Shown: positions 7,045 to 16,098, counted from the stretch's first letter. The stretch: 64,000 nucleotides of DNA from CAWAPS01 sp963783945 (GCA_963783945.1 CAWAPS010000025.1:62001-126000), one strand, 5' to 3'. Program-made: numbers and translations. The notes: generated from the sequence alone by a model not told the origin.

Positions 7045-8828
7045 AAGACGGCCGTGGCGCTGCCGAACGTCAGCTGGTCCCCATCGTGGAGGTGGTGGGG
7101 ACCGACCAGCCGGTCACCGTTCACGAACGTGCCGTTGGTGGACCCGAGGTCCTGTACCCACACCCCTGACTCGTCGTGGAACAGGCGGGCGTGGCGGGGG
7201 CTGACCGAGGAGTCGGGAATCCTGATCCCCGCGGCTTGGTCCCGTCCGATGACCTGATCGAATCCGACGGGGAGATTGACCGAAAAGGATTGCCCGGGGT
7301 GGCCGGGCTGGTCGGGGTCGGCGGGGTGGCCGGGGCCGCCGGGCTGGTCGGGCGCGGCCTCGAAGGTCACCTCCAGCGTTCCGACCGTGGGTTCGGCCGC
7401 CCGGGCCGCCGCGGCCTTGCGCCGCCGGTGCAGGTGGGCGACGGCGGCGGCGATGGCCAGGGGGATCAAGGCCCCGATGAACGTGTCGAACAGCGGGTTG
7501 CTGAAGATGCTGCTGGCCCGCTTGCTCAACGGCGTCGCCGCCGCGGTCACGTCGATCTGGGCGGTGTAGCTGCGGACCGCGCCCGGTATGGCCTGACCCC
7601 CCGGCTGCTGGAAGAGCGAGTTGACGTCGAGCTCCAGCTTCAGGTTCTTGCCCGCGACCTGGGGGGTGACCAGCCAGGTCCAGGTGACGGTCGACGAATC
7701 CAGGAACGACATCGGCTGATAGCCCGCCGGGGATATCTCGAAGGTACCGGGCGCCGCGCTGAGCTCGGCCTCCACCACGCAGGTGGTGGAGATGGGCACC
7801 ACGATGGTCGTCCCCGGGCCAATGGTGACCGGCGGCAGGGAGGACGTGCCGAGCACGACGGTGACCGAGCTCGGGGTCTGCACCCGCATGGTCTGGGCCG
7901 GCTGGTACGCCAGCTTGCGCTGCACCTCGGTGTTGAGGGCATCTATGCACGACGAGTTGGTGATCGGTGGGGCCGGTGGGGCCGGGGTGGTCGTGGTCGG
8001 GGCTGCCGTAGGTGGCGGCGGCGGCGACACGTTCATGGTCAAGGACGTGCCGGCGACCTGCGGGGTCGGGCTGCTCGAGTCGGTCACCTGGATAGCCACC
8101 TGTGGGGTTCCCAGGCTCTGCGGGACGCCGGATATGACCCCGCTCGAGGCGTCGAGTTGGAGACCGGCCGGCAGGCCGCTAGGGGCTGACCACGTGTAGG
8201 GCGGGGTGCCGCCCTGGGCCTGGAGGGTGGTCGAGTAGGCCAGACCGACGAAGGCGTTGGGCAGGGCTGCTGTCGTGATGCTCAGGGTGGCCGGTGCGGT
8301 CGTGCTGCTCGTTGGGGTCGTGGAACTCGATGTGGACGTGGTGTCCACTAGGCGGGCGTATTCGATGGCGCCGGCGGCTGGCACTGGCTCGTTTGCGCCC
8401 GCCACTTGCCCGAGCCGACCCGTGCTCACGCCCCTCGCCGTCCCCTTCTCGCCCAGCCCTGGCCCGAGCCGACCCGTGACCCCTCGCACTATCCCGTTCT
8501 CGCCCAGCCCTGGCCCGAGCCGACCCATGACCCCTCGCATTATCCCGTTCTCGCCCAGCCCCGGCCCGAGCCAGCCTTCCATTCCGCCTGGCGCTAGCCC
8601 GCTCCCAATCGCGCCTCGCCCGGCCGCGCCGGCGGCTCCCAGTTCGTGACTCCCCCCTCTCGACGCCGCCGCCTTATCAGGAACACCCGGTCCGAGGAGA
8701 GAAAACCACATCCCAAGCGCCAGGAGGCCGGCCGCCAGGTGCACGGGCCGCCTGGTTGCGCTTCCCGGGTAACCGCAGTGACGCGCCTCGGTACGGGGCA
8801 GATGGTGCATCTGGTCCCGGTGCGTCAC
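7020..8828 (-). CDS. Membrane protein with exported Ig-like domain and cytosolic FHA domain
   Basis: About 602 aa. An N-terminal hydrophobic segment (HLAAGLLALGMWFSLLG) acts as a signal or anchor. Residues 79-143 are a Gly-rich 17-residue tandem repeat (RLGPGLGENG), then a Thr/Ser linker, a putative Ig (He_PIG-like) domain near 180-265 (GTPPYTWSAPSGLPAGLQL, GVISGVPQ), a further exported domain, a membrane helix near 444-466 followed by HRRRK, and a C-terminal FHA domain (VIGRD, SVSPRHARL, LGSTNGTFVNG) near 520-600. FHA domains bind phosphothreonine, so it may link the surface to a Ser/Thr kinase. GTG 8828 follows TACTCT by seven bases; ATG 8810 is an alternative. Confidence 0.8.
   Translation of the reverse strand: MTHRDQMHHLPRTEARHCGYPGSATRRPVHLAAGLLALGMWFSLLGPGVPDKAAASRGGSHELGAAGAAGRGAIGSGLAPGGMEGWLGPGLGENGIMRGVMGRLGPGLGENGIVRGVTGRLGPGLGEKGTARGVSTGRLGQVAGANEPVPAAGAIEYARLVDTTSTSSSTTPTSSTTAPATLSITTAALPNAFVGLAYSTTLQAQGGTPPYTWSAPSGLPAGLQLDASSGVISGVPQSLGTPQVAIQVTDSSSPTPQVAGTSLTMNVSPPPPPTAAPTTTTPAPPAPPITNSSCIDALNTEVQRKLAYQPAQTMRVQTPSSVTVVLGTSSLPPVTIGPGTTIVVPISTTCVVEAELSAAPGTFEISPAGYQPMSFLDSSTVTWTWLVTPQVAGKNLKLELDVNSLFQQPGGQAIPGAVRSYTAQIDVTAAATPLSKRASSIFSNPLFDTFIGALIPLAIAAAVAHLHRRRKAAAARAAEPTVGTLEVTFEAAPDQPGGPGHPADPDQPGHPGQSFSVNLPVGFDQVIGRDQAAGIRIPDSSVSPRHARLFHDESGVWVQDLGSTNGTFVNGDRLVGPHHLHDGDQLTFGSATAVFHEVETAG
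8395..8578. repeat. 51-bp in-frame minisatellite
   Basis: About three and a half tandem copies of a 51-base unit (core TTCTCGCCCAGCCCTGGCCC) inside the FHA gene. They encode the 17-residue Gly-rich repeat of the exported region. Confidence 0.85.
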
Positions 8829-8910
8829 GACGAAGAGAGTAAAGGGACTGGCCGCCGACCTTATGGATTCCGATGTTCGTTCGACCAAATCCACCGCCAA
8901 AAAATCCCTC

Positions 8911-8939
8911 TTGACACCCGCCCCGCCATCCCATACAAT
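8911..8939 (+). promoter_or_regulatory. Consensus sigma-70-type promoter for the 13E12 gene
   Basis: TTGACA at 8911-8916, a 17-base spacer and TACAAT at 8934-8939. This is the best promoter in the window. The expected start near 8946 gives a leader of about 60 bases before ATG 9009. Confidence 0.85.
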
Positions 8940-8954
8940 CGAACATACGTTCGC
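8939..8954. promoter_or_regulatory. SOS (LexA) box
   Basis: TCGAAC-ATAC-GTTCGC matches the actinobacterial/mycobacterial LexA consensus TCGAAC-N4-GTTCGA at all positions but the last. It overlaps the end of the -10 box and the expected transcription start, the classic place for LexA repression. Confidence 0.85.
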
Positions 8955-9008
8955 AGGCGACGTAAGCGCCGGCTCGGCAAGTCCCATGGATTTTCGAGGT
9001 CCGCGCCT

Positions 9009-10856
9009 ATGTGCCAGCAGATAAGTGAGATCCGGCGGGCAATCGCCGCATTCGGATCCGAATTCGACGCCTGCCTGCTCTCGGGCTCGCAGGCGCAGAG
9101 CGTGGTGCGGGACACCGCCGCCATCGAATCCATCGCCGCCAATATCAAGGCGCTGGCGTCGGCGAGGGCTCACGAAACCAACGTCTGGCAGGGATCCGGC
9201 CACCGATCAGCCTCCGAGGCTCTGTCCCGGCAGACGGGCATTCCGGTGGGCTCGGCTAAAAATGCCATCGACACGGGCAAGCGCCTGGCCTCCCAGCCCG
9301 ATCTGTCGCGGGCCGCCCTCACCGGCGAGCTCTCAGCCGCACAAACATCGCTCATCGCCGGCGCCGCGGAGGTCGATCCGAATTCTGCTTCCCGCCTGAT
9401 CGAGGTCGCCGGCCGCTCCTCGCTGGCCGAGCTCAAGGACGAGGTGGCGCGCACCAAAGCCGCTGCCATCGACATCGAAGCCCGCCACCGGGCTATACGG
9501 GCCAAGCGCCGGCTGAGGGCCTGGACCGACCCCGAGGGAGGCTGGCACCTGGCGGGCTACGGCAACCCGGAGGACGGTGCCCAGATCATGGCCGCCATCA
9601 CACCCGGCCGTGACCAGCTGTTCCGCCGTGCTCGCCGCGAAGGCACCCGGGAGCACCCTGACGCCTACACCTTCGACGCCCTCGTGCAGCTCGCTAAGGA
9701 GATCACGAGCGACGACGGCTCAGGACCCATCGTCGACCGGCCCGCCGCCGCTCCGCCCTCCCCCTCTCTTTCGTCCCCCGGGCCCGGCCCCACCACCGGC
9801 GGCGCCCAACCCGGCGGCGACCGTACTTTCCACCCCGGCGACGCTGGCACCACGCCCACCGCCGGCGACGCCCGCACCGCCGGCGACCCCACCGCCCCCA
9901 CCGCCGGCGACCCCACCGCCCCCACCGCCGGCGACCCCACCGCCCGCACCGCCCCCACCGCCGGCGACCCCACCGCCCCCACCGCCGGCGACCCCAGCGC
10001 TCGCTCCGGCCCTCCACCCGCTCCACCTGACCTGTTCTCCTCCGCCGCTACCGACGCACCCGGATCAGTCGACTCCGGGTCCCTGCCCGCTGGCAGTCCC
10101 CCGGCCAGTGGCACTACGCTGGCCAGTGGCACTGCCCCGGCCGCTGGCAGTCTCCCCACCGCCGCCGACCCCGTGCGTTACTCGGCCCCGCCCGCTGGCA
10201 ACCCGTCGCACCGGCGCGACCCGGGCTCCGCAACCGAGCGAGACCGGCCGCCACCGACAACACCCGGACGCTCGGACTCCAGTCCTCCGCCGGGCCCCGA
10301 CCTCAACTCAAAGGGCCGCCGGCGCCGGCGGCCGCGGCGAGGTGCCCCGGTCAAACTTCTCCTCCGGGTGGACTACGACACGTGGGTGCGGGGATTCGCT
10401 CTGGCCGGAGAGACGTGCGAGCTGGCCGGTTACGGGCCGATCCCGGTGTCGGTCGCCAGGGACCTGTGCGCGACGGGTGATCCGTTCGTGGCGGCCATCT
10501 TGACGAAGGGTAAGGCCCTCGTCGGGGTGGCTCATCTGGGGCGCAGCCCGACCGCCTTTCAGCAAAGCGCGCTGGAGTGGCTCTATCCCACCTGCGCGGC
10601 CGAGGGCTGCACGGTTAAAGCCCGCCTCGAACGCGACCACGAAATCGACTGGTCTCTGACCCACTTCACGATGCTCGATCACCTCGACCTGTTGTGCCAT
10701 CACCATCATCGGCTGAAGACGGTCGACAACTGGGCGCTCGTGGCCGGACGAGGCAAGAGGGCTTTCGTTTCGCCCCAGGATCCCCGGCACCCGAGGCGCG
10801 GCGCCCGACCAGCGCACAAGATGCGGCGTATTGGTGCCATGTCACCGACCGGATAG
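9009..10856 (+). CDS. 13E12 repeat family protein (DUF222) with HNH endonuclease domain
   Basis: 615 aa. Residues 1-235 form the DUF222 helical domain (typical RAHETNVWQGSGHRSASEAL and the later EGGWHLAGYGNPEDGAQI). A Pro/Thr/Gly-rich linker of about 200 residues includes an eight-residue repeat (AGDPTAPT). The C-terminus is an HNH nuclease: paired cysteines in CAAEGC, the RDHEIDW motif near 535 and LCHHHHRLK near 565. Such proteins are common, multi-copy and often mobile in actinobacteria; some are LexA-regulated in mycobacteria. The role is presumed DNA cleavage in damage response or mobility. ATG 9009 has GAGG ten bases upstream. The promoter and LexA box support SOS induction. Confidence 0.88.
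   Translation: MCQQISEIRRAIAAFGSEFDACLLSGSQAQSVVRDTAAIESIAANIKALASARAHETNVWQGSGHRSASEALSRQTGIPVGSAKNAIDTGKRLASQPDLSRAALTGELSAAQTSLIAGAAEVDPNSASRLIEVAGRSSLAELKDEVARTKAAAIDIEARHRAIRAKRRLRAWTDPEGGWHLAGYGNPEDGAQIMAAITPGRDQLFRRARREGTREHPDAYTFDALVQLAKEITSDDGSGPIVDRPAAAPPSPSLSSPGPGPTTGGAQPGGDRTFHPGDAGTTPTAGDARTAGDPTAPTAGDPTAPTAGDPTARTAPTAGDPTAPTAGDPSARSGPPPAPPDLFSSAATDAPGSVDSGSLPAGSPPASGTTLASGTAPAAGSLPTAADPVRYSAPPAGNPSHRRDPGSATERDRPPPTTPGRSDSSPPPGPDLNSKGRRRRRPRRGAPVKLLLRVDYDTWVRGFALAGETCELAGYGPIPVSVARDLCATGDPFVAAILTKGKALVGVAHLGRSPTAFQQSALEWLYPTCAAEGCTVKARLERDHEIDWSLTHFTMLDHLDLLCHHHHRLKTVDNWALVAGRGKRAFVSPQDPRHPRRGARPAHKMRRIGAMSPTG
9858..9996. repeat. 24-bp in-frame tandem repeat
   Basis: About five to six copies of a 24-base unit (GCCGGCGACCCCACCGCCCC...) in the linker of the HNH gene, giving AGDPTAPT repeats. 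Such arrays slip easily, so copy number may vary between strains or assemblies. Confidence 0.85.
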
Positions 10857-10963
10857 CGAGCTCTGAAATGGAGCTCCTGACTCGATTACCCTCCGGCCGT
10901 TGCCGGCGGATCCGGCGGCGACCCCCGCCGCTACGCCGTCAACGCGTCAATCCCTGGAGAATC

Positions 10964-11728
10964 ATGACCTACCTGGATCGCAACGGAGTCGCTATTTATT
11001 ACGAGGATCACGGGCAGGCCGGGCCGCAGGTTCCCTTGTTCCTGACCCACGGGTACTCGGCTTCCGCCGAGATGTGGGAGCCAAACCTGCCGGCGTTGTC
11101 ACGTCAGCGGAGGGTGATCACGTGGGATATCCGGGGTCACGGACGCAGCGATTCCCCGACAGATCCGGCCCAGTATTCCCAGGCGCGGTCGATCGGGGAC
11201 ATGGCTGCCGTGCTCGACGCCTGCCAGGTCCGATCTGCGGTGGTCGGAGGGCTGTCGCTCGGGGGTTATCTGTCGTTGGCCTTCAACGTCGAGCATCCGG
11301 ACCGGGTCGCCGGGTTGATTCTCTGTGACACCGGACCGGGGTACCGCAAGGACGAGCCTCGGGCCAAGTGGAACGCCATGGCTGCCCGCTTTGCCGACGC
11401 GTTCGACCGGGACGGCCTGGACGCCCGCACCGGCAGCCCCGAAGTACAGGCCGCCCATCACCACAGTGCGGCCGGACTCGCTCTGGCCGCGAGAGGCATC
11501 CTCACTCAGCACGACTCTCAGGTGATCGACTCACTGGCGACGATCTCGGTACCCACGCTCGTGATCGTCGGGGCCGATGATCGTGACTTCCTCGTGCCGG
11601 CGGACATGATGGCCGCCAAGATCCCCGGCGCCACCAAGGTCGTGATCGACAACGCCGGCCACGCCGTCAACATCGATCAGCCCGAAGCGTTCCAATCCGC
11701 CGTGCTGTCATTTCTGAAGGAGGTGTGA
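10964..11728 (+). CDS. Alpha/beta hydrolase
   Basis: 254-aa alpha/beta-hydrolase-fold enzyme. The oxyanion region is FLTHGYSASAEMWEP, the nucleophile elbow is GGLSLGGYLS, the acid residue lies in VGADDRDFLVP and the catalytic histidine in NAGHAVNID. The length and motifs fit the esterase/3-oxoadipate enol-lactonase-like group; the substrate is unknown. ATG 10964 follows TGGAGAATC, a usable ribosome-binding site. It stands between the HNH gene and a convergent second alpha/beta hydrolase. Confidence 0.88.
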   Translation: MTYLDRNGVAIYYEDHGQAGPQVPLFLTHGYSASAEMWEPNLPALSRQRRVITWDIRGHGRSDSPTDPAQYSQARSIGDMAAVLDACQVRSAVVGGLSLGGYLSLAFNVEHPDRVAGLILCDTGPGYRKDEPRAKWNAMAARFADAFDRDGLDARTGSPEVQAAHHHSAAGLALAARGILTQHDSQVIDSLATISVPTLVIVGADDRDFLVPADMMAAKIPGATKVVIDNAGHAVNIDQPEAFQSAVLSFLKEV

Positions 11729-11771
11729 AGCGAGGGAGATGATGGCGCTCGGCGCTATCGGCCCCGGGTGA

Positions 11772-12731
11772 TCACAGGGATTTCAGCCAGCGCAGCAGAA
11801 GCTCGTTCACTTCGCTGGCCCGTTCCTGCTGCACCCAGTGCCCGCATCCGGGAAGGATATGAGTGCCTTTGAGGGCCGGGAGGGTCTCAGTGAAGCGCTC
11901 GATAGCCCGGCTGCCCCAGATGGTCGGGCCGTCCCTTTCCCCACCGATGAAAAGAGACGGGACAATGATTGGGCGACCTCGCCACGGTTGCAGGTCCTCC
12001 CAGTCCCGGTCGACGTTGCGGTAGCGGTTCAGGGGGCCGCTAAAGCCGGTCCTCTCGAACTCGGAAACGTAGAAGTCCAGGTCGGCGCGACCGAACCACG
12101 GGGGCAGCGTGTCGGGGATCTGGAAGCGGTCCCGCATCATCCCGCCCCGGGGCACCGTCGCCATGGTTGCGCCGTCTTCGCCCGCCGGGCCTCCCTCACC
12201 GGAGGCCGTCATGTAGAAACCGAGCAGCCAGGAGCGCACATCTAGCTCGATCTCGGCCTCGGCTCGGCCGGGCTGCTGGAAGTAGTTGATGTAGAACTCC
12301 TCGTCGCCGCCCATAGCGGCGAAGGAATCGGTCGGCCGGTGCCGGCCGGACGGGCTGTAAGGCACGCTGAGCAATGCCATGGCAGTGAACACGTCCGGCC
12401 GGATCAGGGCGGAGTTGGCGGCGATCGGCGAGCCCCAGTCGTGCCCCACGACGATGGCCGTGGTCTCGCCGAGCGCTTCGACCACGCCGAGGTTGTCGTT
12501 GACGTGGTGGAGCATCCCGTAGGCCTCGATCTCGACGGGGGCGGAAGACCTTCCGTATCCCCGCACGTCGATGGCGGCGACGCGGTAGCCGGCTCGGGCC
12601 AGAACCGGAAGCTGGTAGCGCCACGAGTACCAGGATTCGGGGAACCCGTGGATCAGAAGTACGAGCGGCCCTTCACCGTCCTCGACCACGTGAATCCGCA
12701 CGCCGCGTGCATCCACGACGTGGTCTTTCAC
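11772..12731 (-). CDS. Epoxide hydrolase-like alpha/beta hydrolase
   Basis: 319-aa enzyme with the epoxide-hydrolase signatures HGFPESWYSWRYQLPVLA (HGxP oxyanion motif) and GHDWGSPIA, in which Asp is the nucleophile. The C-terminal GCGHWVQQE carries the catalytic histidine. Epoxide hydrolases add water to epoxides in the cytosol; haloalkane dehalogenases share the Asp nucleophile, but HGFPESW favours the epoxide group. GTG 12731 is preceded by a GAGG-containing site. It is convergent with the hydrolase at 10964 and divergent from the DUF445 gene. Confidence 0.88.
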   Translation of the reverse strand: MKDHVVDARGVRIHVVEDGEGPLVLLIHGFPESWYSWRYQLPVLARAGYRVAAIDVRGYGRSSAPVEIEAYGMLHHVNDNLGVVEALGETTAIVVGHDWGSPIAANSALIRPDVFTAMALLSVPYSPSGRHRPTDSFAAMGGDEEFYINYFQQPGRAEAEIELDVRSWLLGFYMTASGEGGPAGEDGATMATVPRGGMMRDRFQIPDTLPPWFGRADLDFYVSEFERTGFSGPLNRYRNVDRDWEDLQPWRGRPIIVPSLFIGGERDGPTIWGSRAIERFTETLPALKGTHILPGCGHWVQQERASEVNELLLRWLKSL

Positions 12732-12819
12732 CGCAACGTCGCCTCGGTGGACTCCAACCCGGGCCGGGTGTTCATACCGGAACGGTACCGCCGTCCCTAG
12801 TCACCGCGAGATCTCTCGA

Positions 12820-12825
12820 TACGGT
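12820..12825 (+). promoter_or_regulatory. Predicted leaderless -10 box (TACGGT)
   Basis: TACGGT, then six bases, then GTG 12832. No Shine-Dalgarno sequence precedes this start. Confidence 0.55.
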
Positions 12826-12831
12826 GGTCTC

Positions 12832-14367
12832 GTGCTCGTCGACGACCCCGCCGAACCCTCGGCTCCGGTCGAGACCGACGCAACCCAGGAGTCCGCCGGC
12901 GCAACCCCTGCGGATCCCACCGGCGCAACGCCGCCGGGGCCTGTGGGCGCAACGGCTCAGGGGCCCGCCGCCGTAACGGCTCACAAGCCGGCCGGGGCCA
13001 CGCCGCAGGGGCCTGCCGGCGCAATGGCTGCCCCTGCACCTGCGCATGCAAGGACGGCGGCGGCGACGGCCACTGGCCCCGTGACCGAAGGGGATCTCGG
13101 CCTGGGCGGGCCGGCCCGGCCGCTCACCGACGCCGAACGCCGGCGGTCGGCGCTGCTGGTAACCACCCGCCGGCGGGCCACCGGACTGCTCGTGGCCATG
13201 ACGGTGCTGTTCGGGCTGTCGACCGCCTTCGTCCACGACGAATCGTGGCTGGCGTGGGTTCAGGCCGCGGCGGCGGCGTCCATGGTGGGAGGGCTGGCCG
13301 ACTGGTTCGCGGTGACCGCCCTGTTCCGCCGGCCGCTCGGGTTGCCGATTCCTCACACCGCCATCGTCATCGAGCGCAAGGATCGTTTCGCCGAGACCCT
13401 GGGGACCTTCGTGCAGGAGAACTTCCTCACGCCGGAGGCGGTGATCTCCCGGTTGAGGGCGGCGGGGGCCATACCCCGGGCCGCGGCCTGGCTGGCCGAC
13501 GAGGAGCACGCGGCGGAGCTGGCGGATCGAGCCGCCCAGGGACTGGTCTCGGCGGCCGACCTGCTGCGGGACGACGACGTGCACCAGGTGGTCGACGCCC
13601 TGGTCAGGCAGAGGCTCGACGACGTGGCTCTGGCCCCCCTGGCCGGCCGGGTACTCGAACAGCTCACCAAGGACGGCCGCCACGAGCCCCTCGTCGACGC
13701 CAGCCTCGAGGCGTTGAGCAACTACCTCCGGGACCACGGGGCCGAGCTACATGCCCGTCTCGGTATCCGATCGCCGTGGTGGCTGCCGGGGCCGCTGAGC
13801 CGCGGCATGGTCCAGCGGCTGATAGCCCGTAGCCAGTCGGTGCTCTCCGATATGGCCCACGACCGCGACCATCCCCTCCGTCAGCAGGTCCGGGAGGGCC
13901 TGGCCCGGGTCGCCGAGCAACTGCAGACCGATTCCGACCTGCGCCGGCGGGGGGAAGAGGTCAAGGCCGAGCTGCTGGCCGAGCCGACGGTGCGTGAGTT
14001 CGCCGCCGCCCTGTGGCGGGACACCAAGGACCAGCTCCGGGTGCAGGCGGCCCAGCCCGATTCGGAGCTGAGAACCCGGCTTACCGGGTTCATCCAGCAA
14101 ACAGGCGAGCGGCTTCGCGACGACCCGGCCCTCGCCGCTTCCGCCGAGCGCAGCATCGAGGTGTTCACCCGGTTCGTGCTCGGGAACTTCAAAGGGGAGC
14201 TGGTGTCTCTGGTCAGCGGGACCATCGGCCGTTGGGACGCCACAGACACGTCGCGCCGGCTGGAGCTGCTGCTCGGTCCCGACCTCCAGTACATCCGGAT
14301 CAACGGGACGGTCTTCGGCGCTGTGGTCGGGCTCATCCTGCACGCGGTCGGCCTGGCCGCCGGCTGA
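12832..14367 (+). CDS. DUF445 family membrane protein
   Basis: 511 aa. Residues 1-85 are a low-complexity Ala/Pro/Gly/Thr leader built of short ATPxGP-like repeats. The DUF445 domain follows: KRRATGLLVAMTVLFGLSTAF-type first helix, WLAWVQAAAAASMVGGLADWFAVTALFRRPLGLPIPHTAI (family hallmark), long helical stretches and a final hydrophobic helix FGAVVGLILHAVGL. DUF445 proteins are membrane-anchored and of unknown function. The GTG start is supported by a leaderless -10 box, so the repeat-rich leader is likely translated. Confidence 0.88.
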   Translation: MLVDDPAEPSAPVETDATQESAGATPADPTGATPPGPVGATAQGPAAVTAHKPAGATPQGPAGAMAAPAPAHARTAAATATGPVTEGDLGLGGPARPLTDAERRRSALLVTTRRRATGLLVAMTVLFGLSTAFVHDESWLAWVQAAAAASMVGGLADWFAVTALFRRPLGLPIPHTAIVIERKDRFAETLGTFVQENFLTPEAVISRLRAAGAIPRAAAWLADEEHAAELADRAAQGLVSAADLLRDDDVHQVVDALVRQRLDDVALAPLAGRVLEQLTKDGRHEPLVDASLEALSNYLRDHGAELHARLGIRSPWWLPGPLSRGMVQRLIARSQSVLSDMAHDRDHPLRQQVREGLARVAEQLQTDSDLRRRGEEVKAELLAEPTVREFAAALWRDTKDQLRVQAAQPDSELRTRLTGFIQQTGERLRDDPALAASAERSIEVFTRFVLGNFKGELVSLVSGTIGRWDATDTSRRLELLLGPDLQYIRINGTVFGAVVGLILHAVGLAAG

Positions 14368-14382
14368 GTCCGCACCGGCCGG

Positions 14383-14388
14383 TAGCTT
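14383..14388 (+). promoter_or_regulatory. Predicted leaderless -10 box (TAGCTT)
   Basis: TAGCTT, then six bases, then ATG 14395. No Shine-Dalgarno sequence precedes this start. Confidence 0.55.
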
Positions 14389-14394
14389 GCGGTC

Positions 14395-15312
14395 ATGAGA
14401 ATCGCCAACGTGGGGGGAAGGGTCAAGCTGATCGTCGACGCCGGGCCGGGGTCTCTGATTGCGGTGGACGTGGCCGAGGCGAGTGGCCACCAGTTCGGTC
14501 CGGAGCCGGAAGGGGTGTACGAAGCATGGCCGGAGTTCCGCACGTGGGCCGACAAGGTGCTGGCCTCGCCCGGGCCCGGGCCCACCGAAACGGCTGCGTC
14601 CGCCGGGGCCACCACCTCCGCCGGCGCCACCACCTCCGTACCGTTCGATCCCGCCGCCGCCGGCCCCCCATCGCCGGCCCCCCGACAGGTGTTCGCGGTG
14701 GCCCTCAACTACCGGGATCACGCCGCCGAATCGGGGTTCAGCGCTCCAGACGACCCGTTGATCTTCTCCAAGTTCGTCAGCGCCTTCAGTGGTCCGGTCA
14801 GCGAGGTGCAACTTCCCGAGGGCAACGTGGACTGGGAGTGCGAGCTGGTGGCGGTCATCTCCCGTCCGGCCCACCGGATCGACCGGGCCGACGGCTGGTC
14901 CTATGTCGCCGGCGTGACCGTGGGCCAGGACCTTTCCGAGCGGGTACTCCAGCGCAAGGGCCCGGCCCCCCAGTACGGGCTCGCCAAGTCCTACCCGGGC
15001 TTCGCGCCTACCGGCCCGGTCCTGGTGACACCCGACGAGTTCGCCAACCCTGACGACCTGGCCATCGGTTGCGAGGTCAACGGGCGGACCATGCAGAACG
15101 CCCGCACCTCGGACATGATCTTCCCCGTGACCGATCTGGTCGCCTACCTCTCGACCGTGGTGACGCTTCTGCCCGGCGATGTCATATTCACGGGTACCCC
15201 GCCGGGGGTGGGGCAGGGCCGTCAACCCCCGGTCTTTCTATCCCCGGGCGACCACCTGAGCAGCCATATCGAGGGGATCGGGGAGTTGCACCAGCGGTTC
15301 GTCTCCGGCTGA
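14395..15312 (+). CDS. Fumarylacetoacetate hydrolase family protein
   Basis: 305-aa FAH-superfamily enzyme. Family motifs are VFAVALNYRDHAAE, the metal-binding acidic residues in WECELVAVISRPAHRI, YVAGVTVGQDLSER, LAKSYPGFAPTGP and GDVIFTGTPPGVGQG. Members hydrolyse or decarboxylate beta-keto acids from aromatic degradation; the exact substrate is not readable. An unusual Ala/Thr/Pro-rich insertion of about 35 residues (near 60-98) separates the N-terminal cap from the catalytic domain. Confidence 0.9.
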   Translation: MRIANVGGRVKLIVDAGPGSLIAVDVAEASGHQFGPEPEGVYEAWPEFRTWADKVLASPGPGPTETAASAGATTSAGATTSVPFDPAAAGPPSPAPRQVFAVALNYRDHAAESGFSAPDDPLIFSKFVSAFSGPVSEVQLPEGNVDWECELVAVISRPAHRIDRADGWSYVAGVTVGQDLSERVLQRKGPAPQYGLAKSYPGFAPTGPVLVTPDEFANPDDLAIGCEVNGRTMQNARTSDMIFPVTDLVAYLSTVVTLLPGDVIFTGTPPGVGQGRQPPVFLSPGDHLSSHIEGIGELHQRFVSG

Positions 15313-15317
15313 GCCCA

Positions 15318-15404
15318 CCCCGGAGGGCGGACCCGCCGGTGCCACCCGAAGTCGGCGACCGACCCCGGAGGTCAGACGCGCCGGTGCCACCGAAGTCGGC
15401 GGTC
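15318..15404. repeat. Two imperfect direct repeats (~43 bp)
   Basis: Two copies of a unit beginning CCCCGGAGG and containing CCGGTGCCACC..GAAGTCGGCG, 45 bases apart, fill the gap between the convergent FAH and YceI genes. No hairpin with a T-tract is seen. Confidence 0.7.
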
Positions 15405-15441
15405 GGCTCCGGCGGCACGGTGGGGACGCAATATCAGGTGA

Positions 15442-16008
15442 TCAGACCTTCACTGCCGCGATTTCGAACTCCAGGGTGACCTTCTCGCTCACCAGCACCC
15501 CGCCGGCCTCGAGACCGACGTTGAAGTTGACCCCCCAGTCCTTGCGGTTGATCACGGTCGAGCCCTCCAGGCCGATCCGCTCGGAGCCCCACGGGTCCCT
15601 CACCGGGCCGGACACCTCGAACTCGACGGTGACCGGGTTGGTCACGCCCTTGATCGTCAGGTCGCCGGTCACTGCATAGGTGATCTCGTCGACCTTCCGA
15701 ACCGACGTGCTGGCGAAACGGATCTCGGGATAGTTGTCCATGTCGAAGAAGTCGTTGCCCCGGAGGTGGGCGTCACGGTCGCCGTTGCGGGTGTCGATGC
15801 TCTTGGCCTGAATGGTCAAGTCGAGCCGGGAGGCCTCGGGGTTCTCGGCGTCGAAGTACCCGGACCCGGCGAACTCGTTGAAAGACCCCCGCACCTTGGT
15901 CACCATGGCATGCCTGGCCACGAAGCCGATGCGGCTGTGGGCCGGGTCGATGTTGTAGGTGCCGGTCTGTACTGCGGTACCGGTCGCGTTCACGGATGTA
16001 GTGCTCAT
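15442..16008 (-). CDS. YceI family protein
   Basis: 188-aa YceI-fold (lipocalin-like) protein. Typical strings are TYNIDPAHSRIGFVARHAMV, GSFNEFAGSGYFDAENPEAS, GNDFFDMDNYPEIRFAST and the VTLEFEIAAV end. No signal peptide is present, so it is the cytosolic actinobacterial form. The YceI fold binds isoprenoid-type lipids; the function is otherwise unclear. A good AGGAGAG ribosome-binding site lies seven bases before ATG 16008. Confidence 0.92.
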   Translation of the reverse strand: MSTTSVNATGTAVQTGTYNIDPAHSRIGFVARHAMVTKVRGSFNEFAGSGYFDAENPEASRLDLTIQAKSIDTRNGDRDAHLRGNDFFDMDNYPEIRFASTSVRKVDEITYAVTGDLTIKGVTNPVTVEFEVSGPVRDPWGSERIGLEGSTVINRKDWGVNFNVGLEAGGVLVSEKVTLEFEIAAVKV

Positions 16009-16098
16009 GGGGCTCTCCTGGTCTGGTCTGCGTTCCGAACTCTCACAAGCACAAACTTCATTGCAGTAGCAACTATTCCCTTAGGTAGAATTGCATCC

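Noticed and set aside
13747..15225. 492-codon minus-strand frame
   Set aside because: Antisense to the DUF445 and FAH genes, low complexity, no family motif.
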